From NCBI RefSeq assembly GCF_004348515.1, contig NZ_SMKH01000043.1, forward strand, positions 1 through 36,368: DNA of 36,368 bases. Direction: 5' to 3'. Shown here one piece after another: positions 8,450 through 15,820 of the stretch (the first letter of the stretch is position 1; the number at the start of each line of letters is the position of its first letter). Source of the DNA: Actinomadura sp. KC345. GTDB lineage: Bacteria; Actinomycetota; Actinomycetes; Streptosporangiales; Streptosporangiaceae. The translations under genes were made by a program, and so were the position numbers. The notes under the pieces were generated by a model. That model had not been told where the DNA came from and ran no database searches. It saw only the letters and a list, made by a program, of their open reading frames with translations.

Positions 8450-8939
8450 GCCCACCGCCGGCCGCCGCCGCGACACCCCGCCGCCCCGGACCGGGGGCAG
8501 CGAGACCGAGGTCCTGCGCGGCTTCCTGGACCACCTGCGGACCTCGATCGCCGCGAAGGTCGACGGCGCACCCGAACCGCAGGTCCGGACGGCGGCGGTG
8601 CCGTCCGGCACGAACCTGCTCGGGCTGCTCAATCACCTCACCCACGTCGAGCGCAGCACGTTCCTCGGGGACGAGGTCACCGACTGGCAGGCGACGTTCC
8701 ACGCCGCACCGGCCGACGGCGTGGCCGACGTCGTCGCGCGTTACCGCGAGACGGTCGAGCGCGCGAACGACGTGCTGGACGGGTGCGCCGACCTCGGCGC
8801 ACCGGTGCCCCGCCCACGACCGCGCAGACCCGCCCCCAGCGTCCGCTGGGCACTCACCCACATGATCGAGGAGACCGGCCGCCACGCCGGCCACGCGGAC
8901 ATCCTCCGCGAACTGATCGACGGCGCGACCGGGCGCTGA
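8448..8939 (+). CDS. DinB/DUF664-family protein
   Basis: A 163-residue protein starting at ATG 8448 with gaagga 8 bases upstream; the frame is open further upstream but without family resemblance. It has the four-helix bundle pattern of the DinB superfamily: LLGLLNHLTHVERSTF near residue 63, DVVARYRETVERAND in the middle, and WALTHMIEETGRHAGHADIL near the end. The His in LNHLTHVE and the pair in GRHAGHAD match the metal-binding triad of DinB/DUF664 proteins (bacillithiol or mycothiol transferase-like fold). A mycothiol-dependent transferase or detoxification role is likely for an actinomycete but inferred. Its 5' end overlaps the regulator stump on the other strand. Confidence 0.85.
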   Translation: MPTAGRRRDTPPPRTGGSETEVLRGFLDHLRTSIAAKVDGAPEPQVRTAAVPSGTNLLGLLNHLTHVERSTFLGDEVTDWQATFHAAPADGVADVVARYRETVERANDVLDGCADLGAPVPRPRPRRPAPSVRWALTHMIEETGRHAGHADILRELIDGATGR

Positions 8940-9163
8940 CCACTCCCGCGACCGGGTGCCGGCCCGTCCCACCGCCGTGCCCTCGGGACGACGCGCGATG
9001 CCCGTCCGGGGTCGCGCGTCCGCCGCCCTGAGCGCTCCCGGGGCGTTCCGCAGGCTTGCGGCCCCGCCGGACTGAACGAGCGCGGGCACCGTACTGCAGA
9101 TCTCCTGCGGTGGCGGACGGTCAGAGGTGCACCTACAAACCAAAGCCTCGAAAGGAGCTTCCA

Positions 9164-9760
9164 GTGGAAGACGTCTACAAGCGCTTCCTCGGGGGATGGG
9201 AACGTCGCCAGGAGTTGCTCGACCGGGCACAGCGGCAATGCGCCACCATCGGCGGCCTTCGTGCCGCTGAGGCCGCGAACATCAGTCTGGACGACTACGT
9301 TCACGCGTTGGAGGCCGGCGCTTCCGACGAGAACATCCACGCCGCCGTGGCCGCAGGCATCCTGCCCTGGCTGTACGTCAGGGCGCTGAAGGCGAAGGCC
9401 ACCCATGAGCAGATCATGGAGGCGCACGCCAAGAAGATCGCCAAGAACCCGGCCTTCGCCTGGGGCATCGGCGGGTCCGGCTACATCGACCTGCTGGAGC
9501 GCGGCGCGGCGCCCGACCAGCTCCTCGTCCTGCACGGCAAGGAGGTCCACCCGGAGACCATCCGGTTCGCGCTCACGAGCGGCCTCGGCATCGCCAAGCT
9601 GCTCGAGGCGCACGACCGGGGCCTCCGCGACGCCGACCTCTACTGCTGCGCGGAGGCGCAGGAGAACCGCGTGGACCCCGATGCGGTGATCGACGCTCAT
9701 CGACGGGGGCTGCGCGGGCTCGACCTGTACAGCCACATGAGGAGCCTCATGGATCCGTGA
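9164..9760 (+). CDS. Helical-repeat protein of unknown function
   Basis: A 198-residue protein starting at GTG 9164 behind a strong aaaggag; the longer open frame upstream lacks a ribosome binding site. After a short charged N-terminus, the chain is a row of roughly 28-33-residue helical units. Each carries a Tyr-x2-Ala-Leu-x-x-Gly-Ala type turn: DDYVHALEAGASDENIHAAV, LYVRALKAKATHEQIMEAH, GYIDLLERGAAPDQLLVLHG and KLLEAHDRGLRDADLY, then IDAHRRGLRGLDLYS. This looks like a small solenoid that binds a partner. There is no signal peptide or membrane segment. The gene is monocistronic, ending before a strong terminator. I do not know its function. Confidence 0.8.
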   Translation: MEDVYKRFLGGWERRQELLDRAQRQCATIGGLRAAEAANISLDDYVHALEAGASDENIHAAVAAGILPWLYVRALKAKATHEQIMEAHAKKIAKNPAFAWGIGGSGYIDLLERGAAPDQLLVLHGKEVHPETIRFALTSGLGIAKLLEAHDRGLRDADLYCCAEAQENRVDPDAVIDAHRRGLRGLDLYSHMRSLMDP

Positions 9761-9825
9761 CCGCACCGGCACGCGATCCGAGCCGCTGCGGGCGGGCCGC
9801 TCGGCCCTGTCCGCGTTGAAGGTCG

Positions 9826-9860
9826 CCGGCCTCCGTCCCTGGACGGAGGCCGGTTCTTTC
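9826..9860 (+). terminator. Strong intrinsic terminator of the helical-repeat gene
   Basis: Perfect 13-bp arms at 9826-9838 and 9841-9853 (ccggcctccgtcc and its complement) with a 2-base centre, followed by ttctttc. This is the clearest factor-independent terminator in the window. It lies 66 bases after the stop of the gene at 9164-9760. Confidence 0.85.
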
Positions 9861-9973
9861 ATCGGTCACCGAGGGCGGCGTCCGGGCATGCGTCATCAAC
9901 GGCAGGACTGGCCCAGATCGTCGTGTGGAAGACTGGGGCGTTCGCCGGGCGGATGCGAGGACTGGAGTTCTGG

Positions 9974-10798
9974 GTGGGAGGTGTGCTGCGGATTTCGCGG
10001 CCCAACGCGCGGTTCCAGCAGTGGGAGGCGCTGCTGCGCAATCGGAACAAGCGGCAGCGGGCCGGGGAGTTCCTGGTGCAGGGTGTGCGGCCGATCAGCC
10101 TGGCGGTGGAGCGCGGCTGGCCTGTGCGGGCGCTGATCCACGATGCCGAGCGGCCGCCGTCGCGGTGGGCGGCCGGGATTCTGGAGCGGACCGGGGCCGA
10201 GCGGGTGGCGATGGCGCCCGAGCTGCTGAGCCGGCTGAGCGGCAAGGAGGACGAGGCCGTCGAGCTGGTGGCCGTGGTGGCGCTGCCGGACGATGACCTG
10301 GCGCGGATCCCGGTGGGGCCGTCGACGCTGGGCGTGGTGTTCGACCGGCCGGGCGGACCCGGCAACATCGGCACGACGGTGCGTTCGCTGGACGCGTTCG
10401 GCGGTGCCGGGCTGATCGTCACCGGGCACGCCGCCGACCCCTACGACCCCAAGGCGGTGCGCGCCTCCACCGGATCGCTCCTGGCCGTGCCGGTGGTCCG
10501 CGTCCGCTCCCACCGCGAGGTGCTGGACTGGGTGCGGCGGGAACGGGACGCCGGGCGGCCGCTCACCGTGGTCGGCACCGACGAGCACGGCGCCGCCGAC
10601 ATCGCCGAGGTCGACCTCACGGGTCCGGTGCTGCTGGTGATCGGCAACGAGACCGCCGGGCTGAGCGCGGGCTGGCGGGAGGGCTGCGACACGATGGCGC
10701 GGATCCCGATCGGCGGTGCGGCCAGTTCGCTCAACGCCGCCAGCGCCGCCACGGTCGCGCTGTACGAGGCCGTCCGCCAGCGCGGCCGCCGGCCATAG
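9974..10798 (+). CDS. TrmH/SpoU-family RNA 2'-O-methyltransferase
   Basis: A SPOUT-class RNA methyltransferase of about 274 residues. The N-terminal substrate-binding part has ISRPNARFQQWEALLRNRNK and GEFLVQGVRPI, as in 23S rRNA methyltransferase-type members. The three catalytic motifs are present: FDRPGGPGNIGTTVRSLDAF, VIGNETAGLS, and IPIGGAASSLNAASAATVAL, which form the knotted SAM pocket. It should methylate a ribose 2'-OH in rRNA or tRNA; the exact site is not readable. I chose GTG 9974 because ggag lies 6 bases upstream and the conserved part begins a few codons later. In-frame starts at 9923, 9953 and 9983 are possible. Confidence 0.87.
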   Translation: MGGVLRISRPNARFQQWEALLRNRNKRQRAGEFLVQGVRPISLAVERGWPVRALIHDAERPPSRWAAGILERTGAERVAMAPELLSRLSGKEDEAVELVAVVALPDDDLARIPVGPSTLGVVFDRPGGPGNIGTTVRSLDAFGGAGLIVTGHAADPYDPKAVRASTGSLLAVPVVRVRSHREVLDWVRRERDAGRPLTVVGTDEHGAADIAEVDLTGPVLLVIGNETAGLSAGWREGCDTMARIPIGGAASSLNAASAATVALYEAVRQRGRRP

Positions 10799-10982
10799 GC
10801 CACCGCGGTGTTGTGACCGACCCGGTACGGCCGCGCTCGTGAGATCGGCGTGCCGCGCCGGTGCCGTCGGCTCGGTGCCGGGCCCCCCTTTGGTACGACG
10901 CCGTTGGTGGCTCTCGCGAGCGATGCGCGATGAATCCCGCGGTCTCTAGCGTGACGGCTCTCGACGATCGAAGGGAGCACGC

Positions 10983-12182
10983 GTGATCCAGCGACGGCGT
11001 GCGGTGGGCGGCGCACTCACTCTGACCGTGGCGGCCGGTCTCACCCTGGGAGCGCTCGCGATCGACGACGTACCGCGGCGCGACGCCGCCGCCACGGTCA
11101 CCGTCGCCGGGGCCGCCGACACCGCCGGGCACGCTCGCCTGCGCGAACTTCTGAGGCGGCTGACCACGGCGGACGGCGCGCCCGGAGCGCTCGCCGAGGT
11201 ACGGAACCGGCGCGGCGCGACGGTGCTGACCAGCGGCGTCGCGGACGTGCGGCGCCCCACGCCGGTGCACCGCGACAGCAGGTTCCGGATCGGCAGCATG
11301 ACCAAGCCTTTCGTGGCGACGGTCGTGCTCCAACTGGTGGCGGAACGCCGCGTCGGCCTGGACGCTCCGGTGGAGCGCTATCTGCCGGGCGTCATCCGCG
11401 GACACGGCAACGACGGGCGGCTGATCACCGTCCGCCAGCTGCTTCAGCACACCAGCGGCCTGCCCGACTTCCTCGCCTATCTCGACCCCCAGGAGACCCT
11501 CAAGGACCCGCTGGCCCACCACGACGTCCGCGACCTGCTGGACATCGCGCTGGCCCACCCGCCGACCTTCGAGCCCGGGACCGGCTGGCGCTATTCCAAC
11601 ACCGGCTACCTGCTGGCCGGCATGCTCATCGAAGAGGTGACCGGCCGCACCTACGGCCAGGAGATCCGCAGGCGCATCATCGCACCGCTCCGCCTGCGCG
11701 AGACCCATGTACCAGGGGACGCCCCGGCGATCCCCGGCCCGCATCCGCACGGGTACGCACGGCCAGGGCCGGACGCGCCCCTCACCGACATCACCGTGAT
11801 CAATCCTTCGGTCGGCGGCGCGGCCGGTGAGCTGATCTCCAGCGGCACCGACCTCAACCGGTTCCTGGGCGCGCTCGTCGGCGGCAGGCTGCTACCCCCG
11901 GCCCAGCTCGAGCAGATGATGACCGCCCGGCCGACCGGAGCCCCCGACGGCCGCGCCTACGGCCTCGGCCTGGAGAGCACTCCGTTGCCCTGCGGAGGTC
12001 TGTACTGGGGGCACACCGGAGACTTCCCCGGCTTCGAGACCGCGGGCGGCGCCACGGCCGCCGGCCGCCAGGCGACGGTCATGGCGAACCTGGGCCCTGG
12101 CGGTCCGGACGCGCAGAGCGATGGAATTGAGGCCGCCGTCCAAACCGCCCTTTGCGAGGGGCGTCCCGCGGCCACCCAGTAG
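10983..12182 (+). CDS. Exported serine hydrolase, class C beta-lactamase/DD-peptidase fold
   Basis: A 399-residue protein with a signal-anchor-like N-terminus (residues about 1-27). The three active-site elements are: SMTK with the catalytic Ser near residue 105 (in RIGSMTKPF), YSN (in WRYSNTGYLLAGML, about 202-215), and HTG (in YWGHTGDFPGF, near 344). LLQHTSGLPDF and INPSVGGAAGELISS are also usual in this family (Pfam beta-lactamase, AmpC/DD-carboxypeptidase/esterase group). It may trim peptidoglycan or act as an esterase; resistance to beta-lactams cannot be claimed. GTG 10983 follows gaaggga. The 180-base gap upstream contains no gene. Confidence 0.88.
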   Translation: MIQRRRAVGGALTLTVAAGLTLGALAIDDVPRRDAAATVTVAGAADTAGHARLRELLRRLTTADGAPGALAEVRNRRGATVLTSGVADVRRPTPVHRDSRFRIGSMTKPFVATVVLQLVAERRVGLDAPVERYLPGVIRGHGNDGRLITVRQLLQHTSGLPDFLAYLDPQETLKDPLAHHDVRDLLDIALAHPPTFEPGTGWRYSNTGYLLAGMLIEEVTGRTYGQEIRRRIIAPLRLRETHVPGDAPAIPGPHPHGYARPGPDAPLTDITVINPSVGGAAGELISSGTDLNRFLGALVGGRLLPPAQLEQMMTARPTGAPDGRAYGLGLESTPLPCGGLYWGHTGDFPGFETAGGATAAGRQATVMANLGPGGPDAQSDGIEAAVQTALCEGRPAATQ

Positions 12183-12211
12183 CGCGCCCCACCGGTGAAG
12201 GAGCCCCCGTG

Positions 12212-12364
12212 ATGCCGCCGATGTGCGTGATCTGCATGCGAGTCCCTCAGGACGAGGATGAGTTCTCGTTGTTCGAAGGCGTCAGGTTCGCCCTCGACGC
12301 GGACGAGGAAGCGCTCGCGCGGGAGCGGGAACGGGAGGGCTGGGCCGCCATCCCCCATGGGTGA
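12212..12364 (+). CDS. Small Cys-rich protein, N-terminal half (CxxC)
   Basis: A 50-residue product MPPMCVICMRVPQDEDEFSL... followed by an acidic and then charged helix (ALDADEEALAREREREGW). Start ATG 12212, or GTG 12209 just before it, lies behind gaaggag. It opens with a C-x2-C pair (CVIC) but has no second pair before its stop at 12362-12364. The missing CxxH half begins in the next frame at the overlapping ATG. The two probably formed one zinc-ribbon protein of about 81 residues, either broken by a one-base shift or translated as a coupled pair. It follows the serine hydrolase gene by 29 bases and may share its transcript. Confidence 0.6.
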   Translation: MPPMCVICMRVPQDEDEFSLFEGVRFALDADEEALAREREREGWAAIPHG

Positions 12365-12459
12365 TGTGGTTTTGCGACGAGCATGTGGGACTGGGGGAGG
12401 ACCTGGCGCATCTCCACTGGCGCGAGGCCTCGGAGCGCCTGCGGGCGTCCCGAAGGTAA
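12364..12459 (+). CDS. Small CxxH peptide, C-terminal half of the same zinc-ribbon-like protein
   Basis: ATG 12364 overlaps the previous stop in a TGATG arrangement and encodes MWFCDEHVGLGEDLAHLHWR...ASRR, 31 residues with the pair C-x2-H. Third positions are mostly G/C. It is too short to be called alone, but CVIC in the preceding frame plus FCDEH here make a complete C2-CH metal site. That is the main reason to accept both. Either the gene has a single-base frameshift, or the halves are made separately by termination-reinitiation at TGATG. Confidence 0.5.
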   Translation: MWFCDEHVGLGEDLAHLHWREASERLRASRR

Positions 12460-12522
12460 GGCGGCGGTGCCCTCGCGCGGGACGGTGCGCTCGACCCCGG
12501 CAGCTACCCGTTCTGCCGGGTG

Positions 12523-12858
12523 TCAGGGCGCATCGGTGACGAGTGGCCCGGTGCTCTGGCCCGGGGGATTCGGGGGCCATTCGCTTCGGGTGAAAACCGG
12601 GAACGGGAGGTGCAGGGCGGGAAGGGCGCCCTTGGTCTGCACGTGGACCGATATCTGGACGCCGTCGGTCCGGGTGGTCGGGAACTCGCCTTCCAGGCTG
12701 CAGCGGGACAGGTACGCCAGCCCTTGCTTCAAGTGGACGCGTGGCCCCGGGTCGAGATGGGCGGCCCAGTCGGGCTCGGTATCCCGCCTCATCCAGGCGA
12801 AGCAGGGGGATGGCGGTTTCGGAATGGTGGCATGCGGAATTGGAAGGTCACCTCGCAC
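12523..12858 (-). CDS. Hypothetical protein, 111 residues
   Basis: A minus-strand frame from GTG 12856-12858 to TGA 12523-12525. Codon use is strongly coding-like, with nearly all third positions G/C, and the sequence reads like a globular protein: WMRRDTEPDWAAHLDPGPRV, LKQGLAYLSRCSLEGEFPT, and VQISVHVQTKGALPALHLPF. No signal peptide or membrane segment is present. A gaggt lies about 12 bases before the GTG, and an internal ATG (at WMRR) is an alternative start. I recognise no family. It faces the sigma factor gene across a 286-base gap and converges on the small Cys-rich gene. Confidence 0.6.
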   Translation of the reverse strand: MRGDLPIPHATIPKPPSPCFAWMRRDTEPDWAAHLDPGPRVHLKQGLAYLSRCSLEGEFPTTRTDGVQISVHVQTKGALPALHLPFPVFTRSEWPPNPPGQSTGPLVTDAP

Positions 12859-13046
12859 GTGTGCGCCCGGGACCTCGCAACCGTGAGCACGACCCGGCTG
12901 TCAGGCTGCCGCCACGTCCCCGAACGTCCGCGGCCCGATGCGCGGGCCGGGCGGCGCGGGCAGCGCGGCGGTGACCGCGGACGAAGCCCGCGGCGGTGCG
13001 GCCGGTGATCTGCGCGGCGCGCGTCGTCCGGGTGGCGTCGAGAGCG

Positions 13047-13082
13047 AAGAACCCGGTTCTCGGGAGAATTGGGTGGGTTCTT
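13047..13082 (+). promoter_or_regulatory. Inverted repeat upstream of the sigma-factor gene
   Basis: Arms aagaaccc at 13047-13054 and gggttctt at 13075-13082 are perfect inverted repeats. A second, nested palindrome agaacc-c-ggttct is centred near 13054. Promoters read by ECF sigma factors often carry GAAC-type -35 boxes, so autoregulation is possible, but this rests on resemblance and position alone. It could instead act as a terminator-like hairpin. Confidence 0.35.
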
Positions 13083-13144
13083 GTTATCTGTGGTGTTCTG
13101 GGACCTCTCCAGAAGGATCAGCGGTGAGGCTCTGGAGGACGGCG

Positions 13145-14473
13145 ATGCGTGTGGGCACGGAAGTGGACCGGCTCGTCCGGGCGGGCTCAGGAGGGGGACG
13201 AGGACGCCCGCGAGCGGCTCGTCGCCGAGCATCTGCCGCTGCTCTACAACGTGGTCGGCTGGGCGCTCGGCGGCCACGCCGACGTGGACGACGTCGTCCA
13301 GGAGTCGGTGCTGCGGGCGCTCGGCGGGCTGGGCGGGCTGCGGCAGCCGGAGCGGTTCCGGTCGTGGCTCATCTCCATCGCCATGAACCAGGTGCGTCAC
13401 CGCTGGAGGGCGCAGCGCGGCAGGACTCCGCTGGATCCGGAGGACACGGCCCGGGTCGCGGGCGCCGAGGCCGACTTCGCCGAGGCGGCCGTCCTGCGGC
13501 TGGAGCTGTCGGAGCAGCGCCGGGAGATCGCCGAGGCGACGCGGTGGCTGGACCCGGACGAGCGCGAACTGCTCGGGCTGTGGTGGCTGGAGGCGTCCGG
13601 GCACCTCACGCGCAGGGAGCTGGCGGACGGGCTGGGGCTGTCCGCCCCGCACGCGGCCGTCCGTGTGCAGCGGATGAAGAAGCAGCTGACGACGTGCCGC
13701 GGCATCGTGCGCGCGGTGGGCGGACGGCGCTGCGACGCGCTCGAACCGGTGCTCGCCGGCTGGGACGGACGGCCGTCGCCGCTGTGGCGCAAGCGGATCG
13801 CCAAGCACATCCGGACGTGCCGGGCCTGCGCCGCCCGCCAGCGCGACCTGGCACCGCCCGAAGGACTGCTGGCGGGTCTGGTGATGGTGCCGTTCCCCGC
13901 CGAGCACCCGCTCCACGCCGCGTTGACGGGCGCGGAGGCGACGGTGAGCGCGGGGCAGGGGCTCGGGCTGTCCGCAGGCGCCGGCAAGGCGGGCGCGCTG
14001 TCCGGGGGTAAGGGCGGGCTGTCCGGCGCGACCCCCTGGGTGGCGGGACGGCCGCGGTGGGTGTGGCCGCCGCCGCGGTCTTCTGGGGTGTGCGGGACGC
14101 GCCGCCGGACGCGGCGCCTCCCGTCCGCGAACCCGCGGCGCCCGTCCAGCGGACGCCGCCGCCGAGGGACGCCCCGCCGCCGCCCGATCCGCGGGGCGAG
14201 GACCGGGTCGAGCGGCCGGACCGTGCACCCGCGCCCACCGTCGAGCAGCGGGTCGTCCGGCTGGTCAACGCCGAGCGGGCCAGGGCCGGGTGCCGGCCGC
14301 TGCGCGTCTCACCGGCCCTGCACCGGGCGGCGCGGCGCCACTCCGCGGACATGGCCGCGCGGCGCACCCTCGACCACCGGGGCTCCCGCGGCGGCGACCC
14401 GGGGGACCGCATCACCGCCGCCGGGTTCCGCTGGAGCGCGTGGGCGGAGAACATCGCCCGGGGCCGCCCGACG
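13145..14473 (+). pseudogene. ECF sigma factor fused to zinc anti-sigma motif, membrane segment and CAP domain; frameshifted and truncated
   Basis: ATG 13145 follows ggagg by 8 bases and reads MRVGTEVDRLVRA. An extra base near 13190 moves the rest to another frame. There, sigma region 2 reads RLVAEHLPLLYNVVGWALGG and DVDDVVQESVLRAL, and region 4 reads LDPDERELLGLWWLEA and LADGLGLSAPHAAVRVQRM. GTG 13149 could start directly in that frame. Then comes HIRTCRAC, the Hx3Cx2C motif of zinc anti-sigma domains. A missing base in a G run near 14050 returns to the first frame for a membrane segment (VGVAAAAVFWGV), a Pro-rich linker and an extracellular CAP domain (VVRLVNAERARAGCRPL to WAENIARGRPT). The CAP domain stops abruptly near 14473, about 50 residues short. 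The intact ancestor would be a membrane-held sigma factor with a sensor domain outside. Confidence 0.75.
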
Positions 14474-15182
14474 TCACCACGCCGATGCCGATCTCGGCGA
14501 AGCCGCAGTTCAGGATGTTCTTCCGGTGGCCGGGGCTGTTCATCCAGGAGTTCATCACGCTCGCGGGCGTCGGCTGCCCCTTGGCGATGTTCTCGCCGTA
14601 GGTGGACCAGCGGTACCCGGTGGCGGTGATCCGGGCGCCGGGGTCCCTGCCGTCCGGGCTGGTGTGGCTGAAGAAGCCCCGCCGCGCCATGTCGGCCGAG
14701 TGGCCCTGCGCCGCCTTCGCCAGCTCGGCGTCGGAGGTCACGGCGCGGCATCCCCGCTTGGCGCGTTCCTTGTTCACCAGCGCGATGACCTTCGCGGCGG
14801 TGCCACCCCCCGCGGCCGGAGCCTTCGTCCGGGCGGGCCTGGGCCTGGCCCGACGGGTCGTGCGCGGCGCCCGCGTGCGCGGCTTCGCGGTCTTCCGGGG
14901 CGCCTTGCGTGTGCGCGTGGGAGTCGCGGTCGCGGTGGGCGACGGCTCCGCGGCGTCCGGGACGGCCGGGGGCGACGCGGCGGGGGAGGCCGAGGAGTCG
15001 CCCGCGGCCGGTGCGGCGCCGGAGCCGCCGCCGAAGGCGCCGCTCGCCGTACCGGCGACCCCGCCGATCACCAGCAGCCCCGCCGCGCCCGCGGCCGTCC
15101 ACGCCGCCGCGCGCCCGGACACCGTCCGCTGCCGCCGCCTCGGGCCCGGTCCTCCGCTCCTGGGGGGATGGGGGGTGCTCAT
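14412..15182 (-). CDS. Secreted or membrane-anchored CAP/SCP-domain protein, 3' end replaced
   Basis: ATG 15180-15182 begins a 256-residue frame. It has a basic start, one hydrophobic segment (AAWTAAGAAGLLVIGGVAG, about 26-44), a Pro/Ser/Thr linker, an Arg/Lys-rich stretch and a CAP domain (cysteine-rich secretory/SCP family). CAP motifs seen are VIALVNKERAKRGC, GHSADMARRGFFSHTSPDG, WSTYGENIAKGQ and WMNSPGHRKNIL. The two His and the Glu residues are those of the CAP cavity. The domain is good up to EIGIGVVTSGG (near 14463). The remaining residues read the antisense of the sigma-CAP gene and replace the usual PYWTQ-type ending. The protein is therefore probably cut by about 10-15 residues. Extracellular role unknown. 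Confidence 0.72.
   Translation of the reverse strand: MSTPHPPRSGGPGPRRRQRTVSGRAAAWTAAGAAGLLVIGGVAGTASGAFGGGSGAAPAAGDSSASPAASPPAVPDAAEPSPTATATPTRTRKAPRKTAKPRTRAPRTTRRARPRPARTKAPAAGGGTAAKVIALVNKERAKRGCRAVTSDAELAKAAQGHSADMARRGFFSHTSPDGRDPGARITATGYRWSTYGENIAKGQPTPASVMNSWMNSPGHRKNILNCGFAEIGIGVVTSGGPGRCSPPTRSSGTRRR
14463..14473. other. 11-bp junction shared by two truncated convergent CAP genes
   Basis: gccgcccgacg is the last family-like coding sequence of the rightward sigma-CAP gene (GRPT). On the other strand it is also the last family-like sequence of the leftward CAP gene (TSGG). Beyond it each frame runs into the antisense of the other gene. This is what a deletion between short direct repeats would leave. 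Confidence 0.6.
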
Positions 15183-15361
15183 GGTGATGCCACGTCCTCT
15201 CGTCGGGTGCCTGTGGATACGGTGCAGACCCCCGACAGGACGGGCGATAACAGAAAAGTCAGAAAATTCAGGTTCGAGGGGGCGCGGCCGGGATCGTCAC
15301 GCCCTCGCCGAGATCCGGGCGGCGCACCGGAGGCGCATTGCGCCGCGCCGAGGCCCGCCCG

Positions 15362-15762
15362 CTATCGGACGGTGCGCTTGGTCATCCCCTGGGTGTCCGG
15401 ATCGAGACCCCAGCTGAAGATCCGGTGCGGATGGATGCGGATCAGGTCGCCGCTGGTGGCGGCGTTCCGCGGGCAGCCTCGACGACGGTCTCGGCGCGTC
15501 CGCGGATCTCTATGCCGCGGACGCGCCACGGCGTGACCGAGGCCAGGTCGTCGACGACGAAGGCGACCCGGTCGTTGTCGCTGAGGTTGCGGTACTTGCG
15601 GGTCCTTGCGAGCCGCCAGCCGCGGATGTCGATGGTGCCGGTCTCGGTGTTGTAGGTGAAACCGACGGGATTGTTCTGGGGCTCGCCCTTCGCGTCGACG
15701 GTGGCCAGGCGGCCGAGGCGCTGGGTGGCAAGGTACTCGCGTTCGTCGTCAGTGAGGATCAC
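15362..15762 (-). pseudogene. PPOX-class F420-dependent oxidoreductase with one frameshift
   Basis: From GTG 15760-15762 the frame reads VILTDDEREYLATQRLGRLA, PVGFTYNTETGTIDIRGWRL and DLASVTPWRVRGIEIRGRAE. This is the split beta-barrel of the pyridoxamine 5'-phosphate oxidase-like family that in actinobacteria uses F420 or flavin. Near 15463 the frame changes. The other frame continues exactly as the family does, NAATSGDLIRIHPHRIFSWG to MTKRTVR, and stops at 15362. One G restored in a GG run would repair it, so a consensus error is as possible as a real mutation. If real, the product loses its C-terminal 35 residues. TTG or ATG starts slightly upstream are possible. Confidence 0.8.
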
Positions 15763-15820
15763 GGCTCCAGCATGGGATCTCAAGCATGGTCGAGGTCAAG
15801 GGGGCCGCACCGCGCTAGGG

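Noticed and set aside
9164..9760. Possible phycocyanobilin lyase or HEAT-repeat identity of the helical-repeat protein
   Set aside because: The turn pattern (Y-x2-A-L-x-x-G-A) does not match HEAT, TPR or ankyrin consensus closely enough to name it.
10799..10982. ctcgcgag palindrome and a weak -10-like sequence before the serine hydrolase
   Set aside because: Eight-base palindromes of C and G are expected by chance in such DNA; no second element supports it.
12789..14228. 479-codon minus-strand frame
   Set aside because: Antisense of the sigma-factor region, Arg/Pro/Ala-rich and without motifs.
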